A stretch of DNA of 8,498 nt from Burkholderiaceae bacterium (GTDB lineage: Bacteria > Pseudomonadota > Gammaproteobacteria > Burkholderiales > Burkholderiaceae_C). A program made the translations under genes and the position numbers. Position 1 is the first letter of the stretch; every line of letters begins with the position of its first letter. The stretch is from NCBI GenBank assembly GCA_031256305.1, contig JAIRQU010000044.1, positions 1 through 8,498 on the forward strand, given 5' to 3'. Positions 1-7,233 of this stretch are shown in pieces. The notes beneath the pieces are model-generated. The model was not told the DNA's origin and did not search any database. It was given only the letters and a program-made list of their open reading frames with translations.

Positions 1-340
1 CGGCGTTACCGCCCGCGCCCGCCACAAGAAAATCCTCGCCCAGGCCAAGGGCTTCCGCGGTCGCCGCGGCAACGTCTTTCGCGTCGCCAAACAGGCGGTG
101 ATGAAGGCGGGCCAATACGCCTATCGCGACCGCCGCGCCAAGAAGCGCGATTTCCGCCGGCTGTGGATCGCCCGCATCAGCGCCGCCGCGCGCGAATGCG
201 GCCTGACCTACAGCCAGTTCATCAACGGCCTGACCAAGGCCGGCGTCATGCTCGACCGCAAGGTGCTGGCCGACATCGCCGTGCACGATCAGGCGGCTTT
301 CGCCGGCATCGTGCAGCAGGCCAAGGCCCAATTGGCTTAA
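1..340 (+). CDS. rplT: 50S ribosomal protein L20, 5' end missing
   Basis: The reading frame is open from base 2 and ends at TAA 338-340, giving 112 residues. The visible protein starts at [10 protein letters not shown], so about six residues of the usual MPRVKR-type start lie outside the window. The basic N-terminal extension ([17 protein letters not shown]), the [17 protein letters not shown] segment and the globular C-terminal part ([25 protein letters not shown]) are all characteristic of L20. The family is about 118 residues long, so only the very start is lost. L20 binds 23S rRNA early in assembly of the large subunit and in several bacteria represses its own operon (infC-rpmI-rplT). The GTG/ATG at 98-103 is internal and is not the start. 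rplT stands directly upstream of pheS, the usual order in proteobacteria. Confidence 0.97.
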   Translation, partial: GVTARARHKKILAQAKGFRGRRGNVFRVAKQAVMKAGQYAYRDRRAKKRDFRRLWIARISAAARECGLTYSQFINGLTKAGVMLDRKVLADIAVHDQAAFAGIVQQAKAQLA

Positions 341-345
341 GCCAA
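332..345 (+). repeat. Palindrome over the rplT stop codon
   Basis: A perfect 14-base palindrome, TTGGC-TTAA-GCCAA, contains the rplT stop codon in its loop. As RNA it is a 5-bp hairpin. A second palindrome, TTGGCGCCAA at 373-382, repeats the same two arms, so the TTGGC and GCCAA pieces can exchange partners. There is no T-tract behind it, so it is not a terminator by itself. Confidence 0.5.
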
Positions 346-390
346 CCGCCCGCGTCACGGCTTTGAGGGCCATTGGCGCCAACGGTTCAG

Positions 391-424
391 GGGATCGGGG
401 CCGCTGGCGGTCTCGATCCCTTTT
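391..424 (+). terminator. Rho-independent terminator or pheST attenuator
   Basis: The arms 391-397 (GGGATCG) and 414-420 (CGATCCC) match perfectly. Inside them 398-403 pairs with 408-413 (two G-U pairs), making one 13-bp hairpin with a 4-base loop (404-407). TTTT (421-424) and a further T-rich stretch to about 436 follow. This is the textbook shape of an intrinsic terminator. It lies 50 bases after rplT and 40 bases before pheS, so it either ends the rplT transcript or acts as an attenuator for pheST. E. coli pheST is attenuated through a leader peptide (pheM) rich in Phe codons. No such peptide precedes the hairpin here, since no ATG or GTG is found between 341 and 390. Confidence 0.8.
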
Positions 425-460
425 GCATTGTTATTTCGCGTGTATGCAGGTCTTTAGTCC

Positions 461-1534
461 ATGAATGCTCCTTCTGCCGTCAACCTTGATCTGGATGCCT
501 TGGTGAGCGCCGCCCGCGCGCGCTTTGCGCAGGCGCACGCCAGCGCCGATCTGGAGAACGCCAAGGCGCAATTTCTGGGCAAGGCAGGCCGCGTGACCGA
601 ATTGATGAAAGGGCTGGCGCAGTTTTCCATCGACGAGAAGAAAACCCGCGGCGCGGCGATCAACCAGGCCAAGCAGTCGATCGAGGCCGCGCTGGCCGAG
701 CGCCGCCAGCAGCTTGCCGAGCAGCAACTTGAGGAGCAGCTTCAAGCCGAGGCGCTGGACGTGACGCTGCCGGGCCGCCAGCGCGGCGCGGGCGGCCTGC
801 ACCCGGTGAGCCTGGCGTGGGAGCGCATCGTGCAGATTTTCGGCAGCATGGGCTTTGACGTGGCTGACGGGCCGGAGATTGAGACCGACTGGTTCAACTT
901 CACGGCGCTGGGCAATCCGCCCAACCACCCCGCGCGCTCGATGCAGGATACGTTCTACGTTGATTTGCAGGACGAGAACGGCCAGCCTTACTGCCTGCGC
1001 ACGCACACCAGCACGATGCAGATCCGCTATGCGGCTGCGTATGCCCGCCGCCATGCTGCGGCGCTGCGGCGCGGTGAGGTCGGCGAAATCCGCGTGATCG
1101 CGCCAGGCCGCACCTACCGCGTGGACAACGACGCCACGCATTCTCCCATGTTCCACCAGGTCGAAGGGCTGTGGCTGGGGCGGGACGTGAGCCTGAAGGA
1201 TTTGAAGGTCATGTACCTTGATTTCTGCAAGGCGTTCTTCGAGGCGGACGACTTGATGATGCGCTTTCGCCCCAGCTATTTCCCGTTTACCGAGCCGAGC
1301 GCGGAAATCGACATCCAGTTCCAAAGCGGCCCGCTGGCGGGCAAGTGGCTGGAGGTGTCGGGGGCGGGCATGACCCATCCGCAGGTGCTGCGCAACATGG
1401 GGCTGGACCCGGAGCGCTACCAGGGCTTTGCTTTTGGTTCGGGCATCGACCGGCTGGCGATGTTGCGCTACGGCGTGGCCGATCTGCGCCTGTTCTTCGA
1501 GGGCGACATCCGTTTTCTCGCCCAGTTCGGCTGA
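461..1534 (+). CDS. pheS: Phenylalanine--tRNA ligase, alpha subunit
   Basis: This is the catalytic subunit of the cytoplasmic alpha2-beta2 phenylalanyl-tRNA synthetase, which charges tRNA-Phe using ATP. The 357-residue protein has an N-terminal coiled-coil arm (about 1-100) that contacts tRNA, then a class II core. Motif 1 lies around 154-167 ([12 protein letters not shown]). Motif 2 lies at about 214-237 ([24 protein letters not shown]). The [14 protein letters not shown] strand is at 274-287, and motif 3 at 322-338 ([17 protein letters not shown]). Ala324 corresponds to E. coli Ala294, which sets the size of the Phe pocket. It is longer than the 327-residue E. coli protein, partly from extra residues before motif 2 (about 190-208), a form I associate with Burkholderiales. 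The ATG at 461 gives the expected N-terminus; a weak AGG lies 10 bases upstream. pheT follows after 15 bases, so the two are cotranscribed. Confidence 0.97.
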   Translation: MNAPSAVNLDLDALVSAARARFAQAHASADLENAKAQFLGKAGRVTELMKGLAQFSIDEKKTRGAAINQAKQSIEAALAERRQQLAEQQLEEQLQAEALDVTLPGRQRGAGGLHPVSLAWERIVQIFGSMGFDVADGPEIETDWFNFTALGNPPNHPARSMQDTFYVDLQDENGQPYCLRTHTSTMQIRYAAAYARRHAAALRRGEVGEIRVIAPGRTYRVDNDATHSPMFHQVEGLWLGRDVSLKDLKVMYLDFCKAFFEADDLMMRFRPSYFPFTEPSAEIDIQFQSGPLAGKWLEVSGAGMTHPQVLRNMGLDPERYQGFAFGSGIDRLAMLRYGVADLRLFFEGDIRFLAQFG

Positions 1535-1549
1535 CCCGTCACGAGCATC

Positions 1550-4000
1550 ATGCAATTTCCCGAATCCTGGCTGCGCGCGTTCTGCAACCCGCCCCTTTCC
1601 ACCCGGCAACTGGCCGATACGCTGACCATGGCCGGACTGGAGGTGGAAGACGCGCGCCCCGTCGCGCCGCCGTTTACCGGCGTGGTGGTGGGCGAGATCA
1701 AGTCCGCCGCGCCGCATCCCAACGCCGACCGCCTGCGCGTGTGCCAGGTGGACGCGGGGCAGGGTGTGCTTTTGAACATCGTCTGCGGCGCGCCCAATGC
1801 CCGCGCGGGCATCCGCGTGCCGTGTGCGTTGGCGGGGGCTGAACTGCCGCCGGGCGCGGACGGCAAGCCGTTTCGCATCAAGGCCAGCAAGCTGCGCGGC
1901 GTGGCAAGTCACGGCATGTTGTGTTCGGCGCGCGAGCTGGGCATTTCCGAGGAACACGGCGGCTTGCTGGAACTGCCCGCCGATGCGCCCATCGGGCAGG
2001 ACGTGCGCGCCGCGCTCAATCTTGACGACACGCTGCTCACGCTCAAACTCACGCCCAATCTGGGCCATGCGCTCAGCGTTTACGGCGTCGCGCGGGAACT
2101 GGCGGCGCTCACGGGCGCGCCGCTGCAAGCGCCCGCCTGGGCGCCCGTGCCCGTCACCAGCGGGGATGCGCTGCCGGTCACGGTAGCCGCGCCGGATCTG
2201 TGCGGACGGTTTTCCGGCCGCGTGATCCGGGGCCTCAATTCCGCCGCGCCCACTCCGGCATGGATGGTCGAGCGCCTGGCGCGCTGCGGGCAACGCAGCG
2301 TCAGCGCGCTGGTGGACATTTCCAATTACGTGATGTTCGAGGTCGGGCGGCCCACGCACATCTTCGACCGCGACAAAATCAAGGGCGGGCTGGACGTGCG
2401 CTGGGGCCGCGCGGGTGAATCGCTCAAGCTGCTCAACGGCAACACGGTGGCGCTGGACGGGTCGGTGGGCGTCATTGCCGACAGCGCCAGCGGCGCGGTG
2501 GAATCGCTGGCGGGCATCATGGGCGGGGACGCCACGGCGGTGACCGGCGCCACCACCAGCGTTTACGTGGAAGCGGCGTTCTGGTGGCCGCAGGCCGTGG
2601 CTGGGCGCTCGCGCCGCTACAACTTTGCCACCGAGGCCGGCTACCGCTTCGAGCGCGGCGTCGATCCCGATACCACGACCGCGCACATCGAGCGCATCAC
2701 GCGGCTGATCCTGGACATTTGCGGCACGCCGCAAACCGTCTGCGGCCCGGTCGATGACCAGCAGCCCAACATGCCCAAACCCGCGCCCATCGCCTTGCGC
2801 CCGGCGCGCGTGGCGCGGATCATCGGGATGCCGGTGACGCCTGAGCAATGCGCCAGCGTGTTCCGGCGCTTGGGCCTGCCGTTCACGCAAGGCGCGGACG
2901 CGCTCACCGTCACGCCGCCCGCCTACCGCTTCGACCTGACGCTGGAAGCCGATTTGATCGAGGAGCTGGCGCGACTGATCGGCTATCAGAATTTGCCCGA
3001 CGCGCCGCCGCTGGCGCCGATTACGCCGCGCGTGCCGCCGGCGCGGCAAGCCAGCCCGTTCGCGCTGCGGCGCGCGCTGGCGGCGCTGGGCTATCTGGAA
3101 ACGATCAACTTCAGCTTCGTGCCGCAGGCATGGGAGCGCGATCTGGCGGGCAATGCCGAACCGATCCGGCTGCTCAATCCGCTGGCCAGCCAGATGGACG
3201 TGATGCGCTCCAGCCTCCTCGGCTCGCTGCTGGCCGTGGTCAAATACAACGCCGGCCGGCGCGCCGGCCGCGTGCGCGTATTCGAGCTGGGGCGCGTATT
3301 CCGGCGCGATTCCGGGGTGGTCACGGGCGATGCCGACGTGCGCGGCGTGGCCCAGCCGCTGCATGTGGCGGGTCTGGCCTGGGGGCCGGTGGCGCGGCAG
3401 GGCTGGGCGGGCCGCCAGCCGCACGCCGATTTCTACGACATCAAGGGCGACGTGCAAGCGCTGCTGGCGGCGCGGGGCGATGCGCCGGGCGCGGTGCGCT
3501 TCGAGCCAGCCAAGCATCCGGCGCTGCATCCGGGGCGTTCGGCGCGCGTGATCGTTGATGGGCGGGACGCCGGGATACTGGGCGAATTGCATCCGCGCTG
3601 GGCGCAGGCTTGGGATTTGCCGCATCCGCCCGTGCTGTTCGAGCTGGCGGCGGACATCGCGCTGGCGCGCCGGCTGCCGCAGGCCCAGCCGCTGCCGCGC
3701 GCTCTGGCGGTGCAGCGCGACATCGCCATCGTCGTGCCCGAAGCCGTTACGCATGAGCGGCTGATGCGGGCCATCCATGGCGCTGACACGGGCGGCTTGC
3801 TGCGCGCGGCGGCGTTGTTCGACCTGTACCGCCCCAAGCCCGACGCGGCGGCATCGGACATTCACGCTGGCGAAAAAAGTCTGGCGGTGCGCCTGACCCT
3901 GGGCGGTCAGGATACACTTACCGATGAGCAGACGGACGCCGCCGTGCGTGCCGTCATGGTGTGCCTGCAAGCCGAACTGAAAGCGCGGCTGAGGGGTTAA
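1550..4000 (+). CDS. pheT: Phenylalanine--tRNA ligase, beta subunit
   Basis: This is the structural, tRNA-binding and editing subunit that pairs with PheS. The 816 residues carry, in order, an N-terminal segment with [11 protein letters not shown]; an EMAP/OB-fold tRNA-binding domain (about 39-150, with [13 protein letters not shown] and [13 protein letters not shown]); the B3/B4 editing domain (about 210-400, with [20 protein letters not shown] and [10 protein letters not shown]); B5 (about 405-480, with [22 protein letters not shown]); a degenerate class II-like core (about 495-700); and a C-terminal ferredoxin-fold anticodon-binding domain (about 714-816, from [13 protein letters not shown]). 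Length is close to the 795-residue E. coli protein; the last domain carries a few extra residues near 764-775. The start is ATG 1550 with only a weak GAG upstream, so translation is probably coupled to pheS. The end, TAA 3998-4000, lies just before ihfA. Confidence 0.97.
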   Translation: MQFPESWLRAFCNPPLSTRQLADTLTMAGLEVEDARPVAPPFTGVVVGEIKSAAPHPNADRLRVCQVDAGQGVLLNIVCGAPNARAGIRVPCALAGAELPPGADGKPFRIKASKLRGVASHGMLCSARELGISEEHGGLLELPADAPIGQDVRAALNLDDTLLTLKLTPNLGHALSVYGVARELAALTGAPLQAPAWAPVPVTSGDALPVTVAAPDLCGRFSGRVIRGLNSAAPTPAWMVERLARCGQRSVSALVDISNYVMFEVGRPTHIFDRDKIKGGLDVRWGRAGESLKLLNGNTVALDGSVGVIADSASGAVESLAGIMGGDATAVTGATTSVYVEAAFWWPQAVAGRSRRYNFATEAGYRFERGVDPDTTTAHIERITRLILDICGTPQTVCGPVDDQQPNMPKPAPIALRPARVARIIGMPVTPEQCASVFRRLGLPFTQGADALTVTPPAYRFDLTLEADLIEELARLIGYQNLPDAPPLAPITPRVPPARQASPFALRRALAALGYLETINFSFVPQAWERDLAGNAEPIRLLNPLASQMDVMRSSLLGSLLAVVKYNAGRRAGRVRVFELGRVFRRDSGVVTGDADVRGVAQPLHVAGLAWGPVARQGWAGRQPHADFYDIKGDVQALLAARGDAPGAVRFEPAKHPALHPGRSARVIVDGRDAGILGELHPRWAQAWDLPHPPVLFELAADIALARRLPQAQPLPRALAVQRDIAIVVPEAVTHERLMRAIHGADTGGLLRAAALFDLYRPKPDAAASDIHAGEKSLAVRLTLGGQDTLTDEQTDAAVRAVMVCLQAELKARLRG

Positions 4001-4029
4001 AAAGAGTGACCGGGAGATTTATTTACAAC

Positions 4030-4416
4030 ATGAAAGAACCCAACATTTTTAAAATGGCGCTGGAGCCAGCGGTGGAACTGGTTTTCGATGAGCTTTCCAC
4101 CGCGACGCTGACCAAGGCGGATTTGGTTGATGCGCTGTTCGAGCGAATCGGCTTGAGCAAACGCGAGGCCAAGGAGGTGGTCGAGATGTTTTTCGAGATC
4201 ATCGCAGAGAGCCTGGTCGCCAGTGAGGACGACGAAGAAGTCAAGATTACCGGTTTTGGCAATTTCCGCGTGCGCAACAAGAATCCGCGGCCAGGCCGCA
4301 ATCCGCGCACCGGAGAGCTGGTGCCCATTGCGGCCCGGCGCGTCATTACTTTTCACGCCAGCGCCAAGCTCAAGGAACGAGTGCAGGATGTGCCGGCGGA
4401 TTTGACCAAGGACTAA
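4030..4416 (+). CDS. ihfA: Integration host factor, alpha subunit
   Basis: IHF alpha pairs with IHF beta to bend DNA sharply at specific sites, acting in nucleoid structure, transcription and recombination. From ATG 4030 the protein has 128 residues. The HU/IHF fold runs from about residue 25 ([33 protein letters not shown]) through [10 protein letters not shown] and the DNA-binding arm ([14 protein letters not shown]) to [17 protein letters not shown]. Pro92 matches E. coli Pro65, which intercalates into DNA. The alpha assignment rests on the close match to E. coli IhfA and on the position after pheT. It has an N-terminal extension of about 25 residues, a two-residue acidic insertion near 65-70 (ASEDDEE), and a short C-terminal tail. 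The start is uncertain: GTG 4006 has the better ribosome site (GAGGGG at 3991-3996, nine bases away), and GTG 4072 is preceded by GGAG six bases away. Confidence 0.93.
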   Translation: MKEPNIFKMALEPAVELVFDELSTATLTKADLVDALFERIGLSKREAKEVVEMFFEIIAESLVASEDDEEVKITGFGNFRVRNKNPRPGRNPRTGELVPIAARRVITFHASAKLKERVQDVPADLTKD

Positions 4417-4423
4417 CACCCCG

Positions 4424-4440
4424 CCGCCAGGCTTTGGCGG
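4424..4440. terminator. Hairpin between convergent ihfA and spoT
   Basis: CCGCCA (4424-4429) and TGGCGG (4435-4440) form a 6-bp GC-rich stem with a 5-base loop. It lies in the 39-base gap between the stop codons of ihfA and spoT. It could end transcription from either side, but neither strand has a clear T-tract after it, so it is a weak terminator candidate at best. Confidence 0.4.
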
Positions 4441-4455
4441 TCATGCCGGTCAGGG

Positions 4456-6726
4456 TCAATTGCGCTCGGCCGGTTGGGCGCGTTCGGCGCGCGAGACAGA
4501 AGGGGTGTGGCGCAACGCGCGCAGCACGGTTTCAAGCTGGGCGCGGTCCTTGACACGGATGACGATGCGCAGGTCCAGCGCCGACAGCGTTCCGGCATCG
4601 GGCATGGACAAATGCGCAATGCTCACCCCCAGGCGCGCCAACGCCATGGTCACGCGCGCCAGCGCGCCGGTTTCATTGGCCAGGGTAACGATAACGCCGG
4701 TCTCGAACGCGCGCGCGGGTTCGTCGGCCCAGGCCACGGTGACGAAGCGCTCGGCGTCTTTTTGGCGCAGGCGGCGCGCCACGGCGCAATCCTCGGTATG
4801 CACGATCAGACCGTCTCCGCGGCCCAGGTAGCCCACCACCGCATCGCCGGGAACGGGCAGGCAGCAGCCGGCGTAGCCGATGGAGACGTTCTGCGCGCCG
4901 TCCAGCAGCACCGCTCCTTGCGATAGGTGCTCGTGCGCGGTGTAGCGCTCGCGCGTGAGCAGTAGCGCGTCGGGTTTGATGCCTTGCGCCGCCAGCAGCG
5001 AGACCATGTGCTTGGCCACTGCGCTGGCGCTGCATTTGCCCAGGCCGATACTGGCCAACATGTCCTCGCGCGAAGGGCTGCCGGTAAAGCGCGCGAGCTG
5101 ATCCCAAACCGGCGTTTGTTCCGGTTGCTTATCTGGCGGCTGGTGCAGACCCTCGGCGCGCAGCGCTTGCGCCAGCAGCCGCTCGCCCAGCTCGCGCGAT
5201 TGGTCCTGTTGCAGGTTTTTCAGGTGATGGCGGATTTTCGAGCGCGCCCGGCCCGTGCGCACGAACCCCAGCCACGCCGGGTTGGGCGTGGAGATCGGCG
5301 CGGTGATGATCTCCACCACGTCGCCGTTGGCCAGTTCCGCGCGCATCGGCGCTTGTTCGCCGTTGACCTTGGCGGCTACCGCATGGTCGCCGATGTCGCT
5401 GTGGATGGCATAGGCAAAGTCCACCGGCGTCGCCCCTTGCGGCAGCGCCAGCACCCGGCCCTTGGGCGTAAAGACGTAGATCGCGTCCGGAAACAGATCT
5501 ACTTTTACGTTGTCCCAGAACTCGGTGGAATCCTGCGTTTCGTCCTGGATGTCCAGCAGCGATTGCAGCCAGCGCGTGCCCAGTTCGGCGATGGGCGCGG
5601 TCATTGATGCGTGGCTGGGCGCGCCGTCCTTGCCGCGGCCAACCTGGTAGAGCCAGTGCGCGGTAACGCCGCTTTCGGCCACCATGTCCATCAGATCGGT
5701 GCGAATCTGCAATTCCAGGGCCAGGCTGGCCGGCCCCACCACCGTGGTGTGCAGCGATTGGTACCCGTTGACCTTGGGGATGGCGATGTGGTCTCGAAAG
5801 CGCCCCGGCACCGGCTTGTAGAGCTGGTGCAGCAGGCCCAGCGCGGTGTAGCACTGGATCGCGCTGGGCAGAATCACGCGCAGGTTATAGACATCGTTGA
5901 CCTGTGCGAAGGAGCGCCGTCCGTCTTCCATTGCGTGGTAAATGGCGTAGAGGGTCTTGTCCTGCCCGACGACGCGCGCGGCCAGTTCGCCTTGGCGCAG
6001 CGCGTTCTGTACGGCCTGCTGCACGGTGTCGATCAGTTCGCGCCGGCGTCCGCGCGCCTTGCCCGCCGCTTTTTCCAGCACCGCGTAGCGCCACGGCTGG
6101 AGGTAGCGAAAGGCCAAGTCTTGCAGCTCGTTATAGACCCGGTTGAAACCCAGCCGGTGCGCGATGGGCGCGTAAACCTCCCGCGTCTCGCTGGCGATGC
6201 GGCGCCATTTGTGGCGCGGCATGTCGCCCATCGTGCGCATGTTGTGCGTGCGGTCGGCCAGCTTGACCAGAATTACGCGCACGTCGCGCGCCATTGCCAG
6301 CAACATCTTGCGAAACGATTCGGCCTGACCTTCCTCGCGGGTGTGGAATTGCAGCTTGTCCAGCTTGGTCAGGCCATCGACCAGTTCGGCCACCGGCGCG
6401 CCAAAGCGCTCGGCAATCTGGGCCTTGGCAACGCCGCAATCTTCCATCACGTCGTGCAGCAGCGCGGCCATCAGCGCGGGCGGGTCCAGCTTCCAATCGG
6501 CGCACAGGCTGGCCACGGCCAGGGGATGGGTGATGTAAGGGTCGCCGCCGTGGCGCAATTGCCCGCGATGCGCCTGATCGGCAAAACGATACGCCGCGCG
6601 TATCCGTTCCACGTCGGCGGCGGGCAGGTAATCAAGCAGGGTCTCAAACGCGCCAAAACGCTCCGCGGACGCGCCATCGGCAACCGATGCGGTCAACAGG
6701 GGAGCAGTGCGCGCGGGGGGGGGCAT
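4456..6726 (-). CDS. spoT: Bifunctional (p)ppGpp synthetase/hydrolase, RelA/SpoT family
   Basis: This enzyme makes (p)ppGpp from ATP and GDP/GTP and hydrolyses it, setting the stringent response. The 756 residues show the full long-RSH layout. The HD hydrolase (about 35-200) has His53, His91-Asp92, Glu95-Asp96 and Asp158 (LADRTHNMRT), so hydrolysis should be intact. The synthetase (about 250-360) has the GYQSLHT motif (321-327) and Glu338 in ELQIRT. TGS is at about 413-475, a helical linker follows, then a cysteine-bearing segment (Cys621, Cys622, Cys647), and ACT at about 671-745. The intact HD box argues for SpoT/Rel rather than RelA. The RXKD synthetase motif typical of bifunctional enzymes reads RFRD (309-312). 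The ATG at 6726 is the first usable start, because an in-frame TGA lies seven codons upstream with no start between. No clear ribosome site is seen. Nine C follow the start codon (Pro2-Pro4). Confidence 0.95.
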   Translation of the reverse strand: MPPPARTAPLLTASVADGASAERFGAFETLLDYLPAADVERIRAAYRFADQAHRGQLRHGGDPYITHPLAVASLCADWKLDPPALMAALLHDVMEDCGVAKAQIAERFGAPVAELVDGLTKLDKLQFHTREEGQAESFRKMLLAMARDVRVILVKLADRTHNMRTMGDMPRHKWRRIASETREVYAPIAHRLGFNRVYNELQDLAFRYLQPWRYAVLEKAAGKARGRRRELIDTVQQAVQNALRQGELAARVVGQDKTLYAIYHAMEDGRRSFAQVNDVYNLRVILPSAIQCYTALGLLHQLYKPVPGRFRDHIAIPKVNGYQSLHTTVVGPASLALELQIRTDLMDMVAESGVTAHWLYQVGRGKDGAPSHASMTAPIAELGTRWLQSLLDIQDETQDSTEFWDNVKVDLFPDAIYVFTPKGRVLALPQGATPVDFAYAIHSDIGDHAVAAKVNGEQAPMRAELANGDVVEIITAPISTPNPAWLGFVRTGRARSKIRHHLKNLQQDQSRELGERLLAQALRAEGLHQPPDKQPEQTPVWDQLARFTGSPSREDMLASIGLGKCSASAVAKHMVSLLAAQGIKPDALLLTRERYTAHEHLSQGAVLLDGAQNVSIGYAGCCLPVPGDAVVGYLGRGDGLIVHTEDCAVARRLRQKDAERFVTVAWADEPARAFETGVIVTLANETGALARVTMALARLGVSIAHLSMPDAGTLSALDLRIVIRVKDRAQLETVLRALRHTPSVSRAERAQPAERN

Positions 6727-6834
6727 GAAGGGTTGGAGGCGGGTTCACGCGCTTGCCGCGGACACAAAGGGCAACACAAACCCGCGTCCGGTATCCGGCC
6801 TTCGGACAAGGAACGCCATCCGCGCAAAAGTGTG
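6727..6834 (-). other. Probable spoT 5' untranslated leader
   Basis: About 100 bases lie between the candidate spoT promoter and the start codon. No ORF of note, tRNA or known riboswitch was recognised. A modest imperfect hairpin can be drawn at 6786-6807 (arms GTCCG and CGGAC; a competing CCGG-TAT-CCGG lies inside). The bases just before the ATG are pyrimidine-rich on the coding strand, so no Shine-Dalgarno sequence is visible. Confidence 0.3.
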
Positions 6835-6862
6835 AATATCCCCTAATGTAACTGTGTGTCAC
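6835..6862 (-). promoter_or_regulatory. Candidate sigma-70 promoter for spoT
   Basis: On the minus strand a GTGACA -35 box (6857-6862; five of six bases match TTGACA) is followed by a 16-base spacer and a GATATT -10 box (6835-6840; four of six). It lies downstream of the rpoZ terminator and about 110 bases before the spoT start. Its local base composition is more AT-rich than the surroundings. It is assigned by eye from consensus and position only. Confidence 0.4.
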
Positions 6863-6911
6863 GGTTCTGGGGGCGTTTTGGCTTGCGCGGGTAGGGCGGA
6901 ATGAGAAAAAT

Positions 6912-6941
6912 AAACAACAAAAAAGCGCCCCGGGGCGCTTT
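6912..6941 (-). terminator. Rho-independent terminator after rpoZ
   Basis: Bases 6922-6941 form a perfect 20-base palindrome (AAAGCGCC-CCGG-GGCGCTTT). On the minus strand it is followed at once by more T (TTTTTGTTGTTTA). It begins 28 bases after the rpoZ stop codon. This is a strong intrinsic terminator for the gmk-rpoZ transcript and implies that spoT needs its own promoter or readthrough. On the plus strand the palindrome is followed by only three T, so termination in that direction would be weak. Confidence 0.9.
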
Positions 6942-6969
6942 GCGGTGTACAGGAAAGGCGATAGCCCCG

Positions 6970-7176
6970 TCAGATAGGCACCTTTTTGAGCATCTCGATG
7001 CCCACTTTACCGGCGGCAATTTCGCGCAAGGCGATAACGCTGGAGCGGTTGCTGCCTGCCTCCACCAGCGGCGCGTGGCCCTTGTTGAGCATACGGGCGC
7101 GGTAGGTAGCGGCCAGCACGAGCTGGAAGCGGTTGGGGATTCTTTCCAGGCAATCTTCTACGGTAACGCGGGCCAT
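6970..7176 (-). CDS. rpoZ: DNA-directed RNA polymerase, omega subunit
   Basis: Omega is the small RNA polymerase subunit that helps fold and assemble beta-prime. In E. coli its N-terminus also forms part of ppGpp binding site 1. The 68-residue protein begins [28 protein letters not shown], and the MARVT start that lines the ppGpp site is kept. The second conserved block is [22 protein letters not shown]. coli omega is 91 residues; the shorter form without the acidic C-terminal tail is what I expect in Burkholderiales. The loop before VIALREI reads SNRSS. The start ATG 7174-7176 has no clear ribosome site, and 57 bases separate it from gmk, so it is probably read from the gmk transcript. A strong terminator follows, before spoT. 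Confidence 0.96.
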   Translation of the reverse strand: MARVTVEDCLERIPNRFQLVLAATYRARMLNKGHAPLVEAGSNRSSVIALREIAAGKVGIEMLKKVPI

Positions 7177-7233
7177 GGTATGTATGCGATGAGTGAATTT
7201 TGTGGGAGGGCTGAAGCGGCGCGGGCGCGGCAG

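Noticed and set aside
444..464. Short ORF ATG CAG GTC TTT AGT CCA TGA overlapping the pheS start by ATGA, as a pheM-like leader peptide
   Set aside because: It has only one Phe codon, lies downstream of the terminator hairpin rather than before it, and has no ribosome site of its own, so it cannot act as a classical attenuation peptide.
431..3970. A 1179-codon open frame on the minus strand, antisense to pheS and pheT
   Set aside because: The protein is low-complexity, rich in Arg, His, Ala and Gln, and resembles no family I know. Both real genes on the plus strand are certain. Long antisense frames without stops are expected in GC-rich genes with strong codon bias.
6735..6810. Possible tRNA near the GGGTTCACGC sequence before spoT
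   Set aside because: The bases look like part of a T-loop, but no matching T-stem, acceptor stem or anticodon arm can be drawn around them on either strand.
5611..6846. A 411-codon open frame on the plus strand, antisense to spoT
   Set aside because: Its composition is that of a mirror of the spoT coding sequence, with no domain. spoT on the other strand is certain.
7177..7233. Possible separate rpoZ promoter (TTGACT at the gmk stop)
   Set aside because: A -35-like TTGACT is present, but no -10-like sequence lies 16-18 bases downstream.
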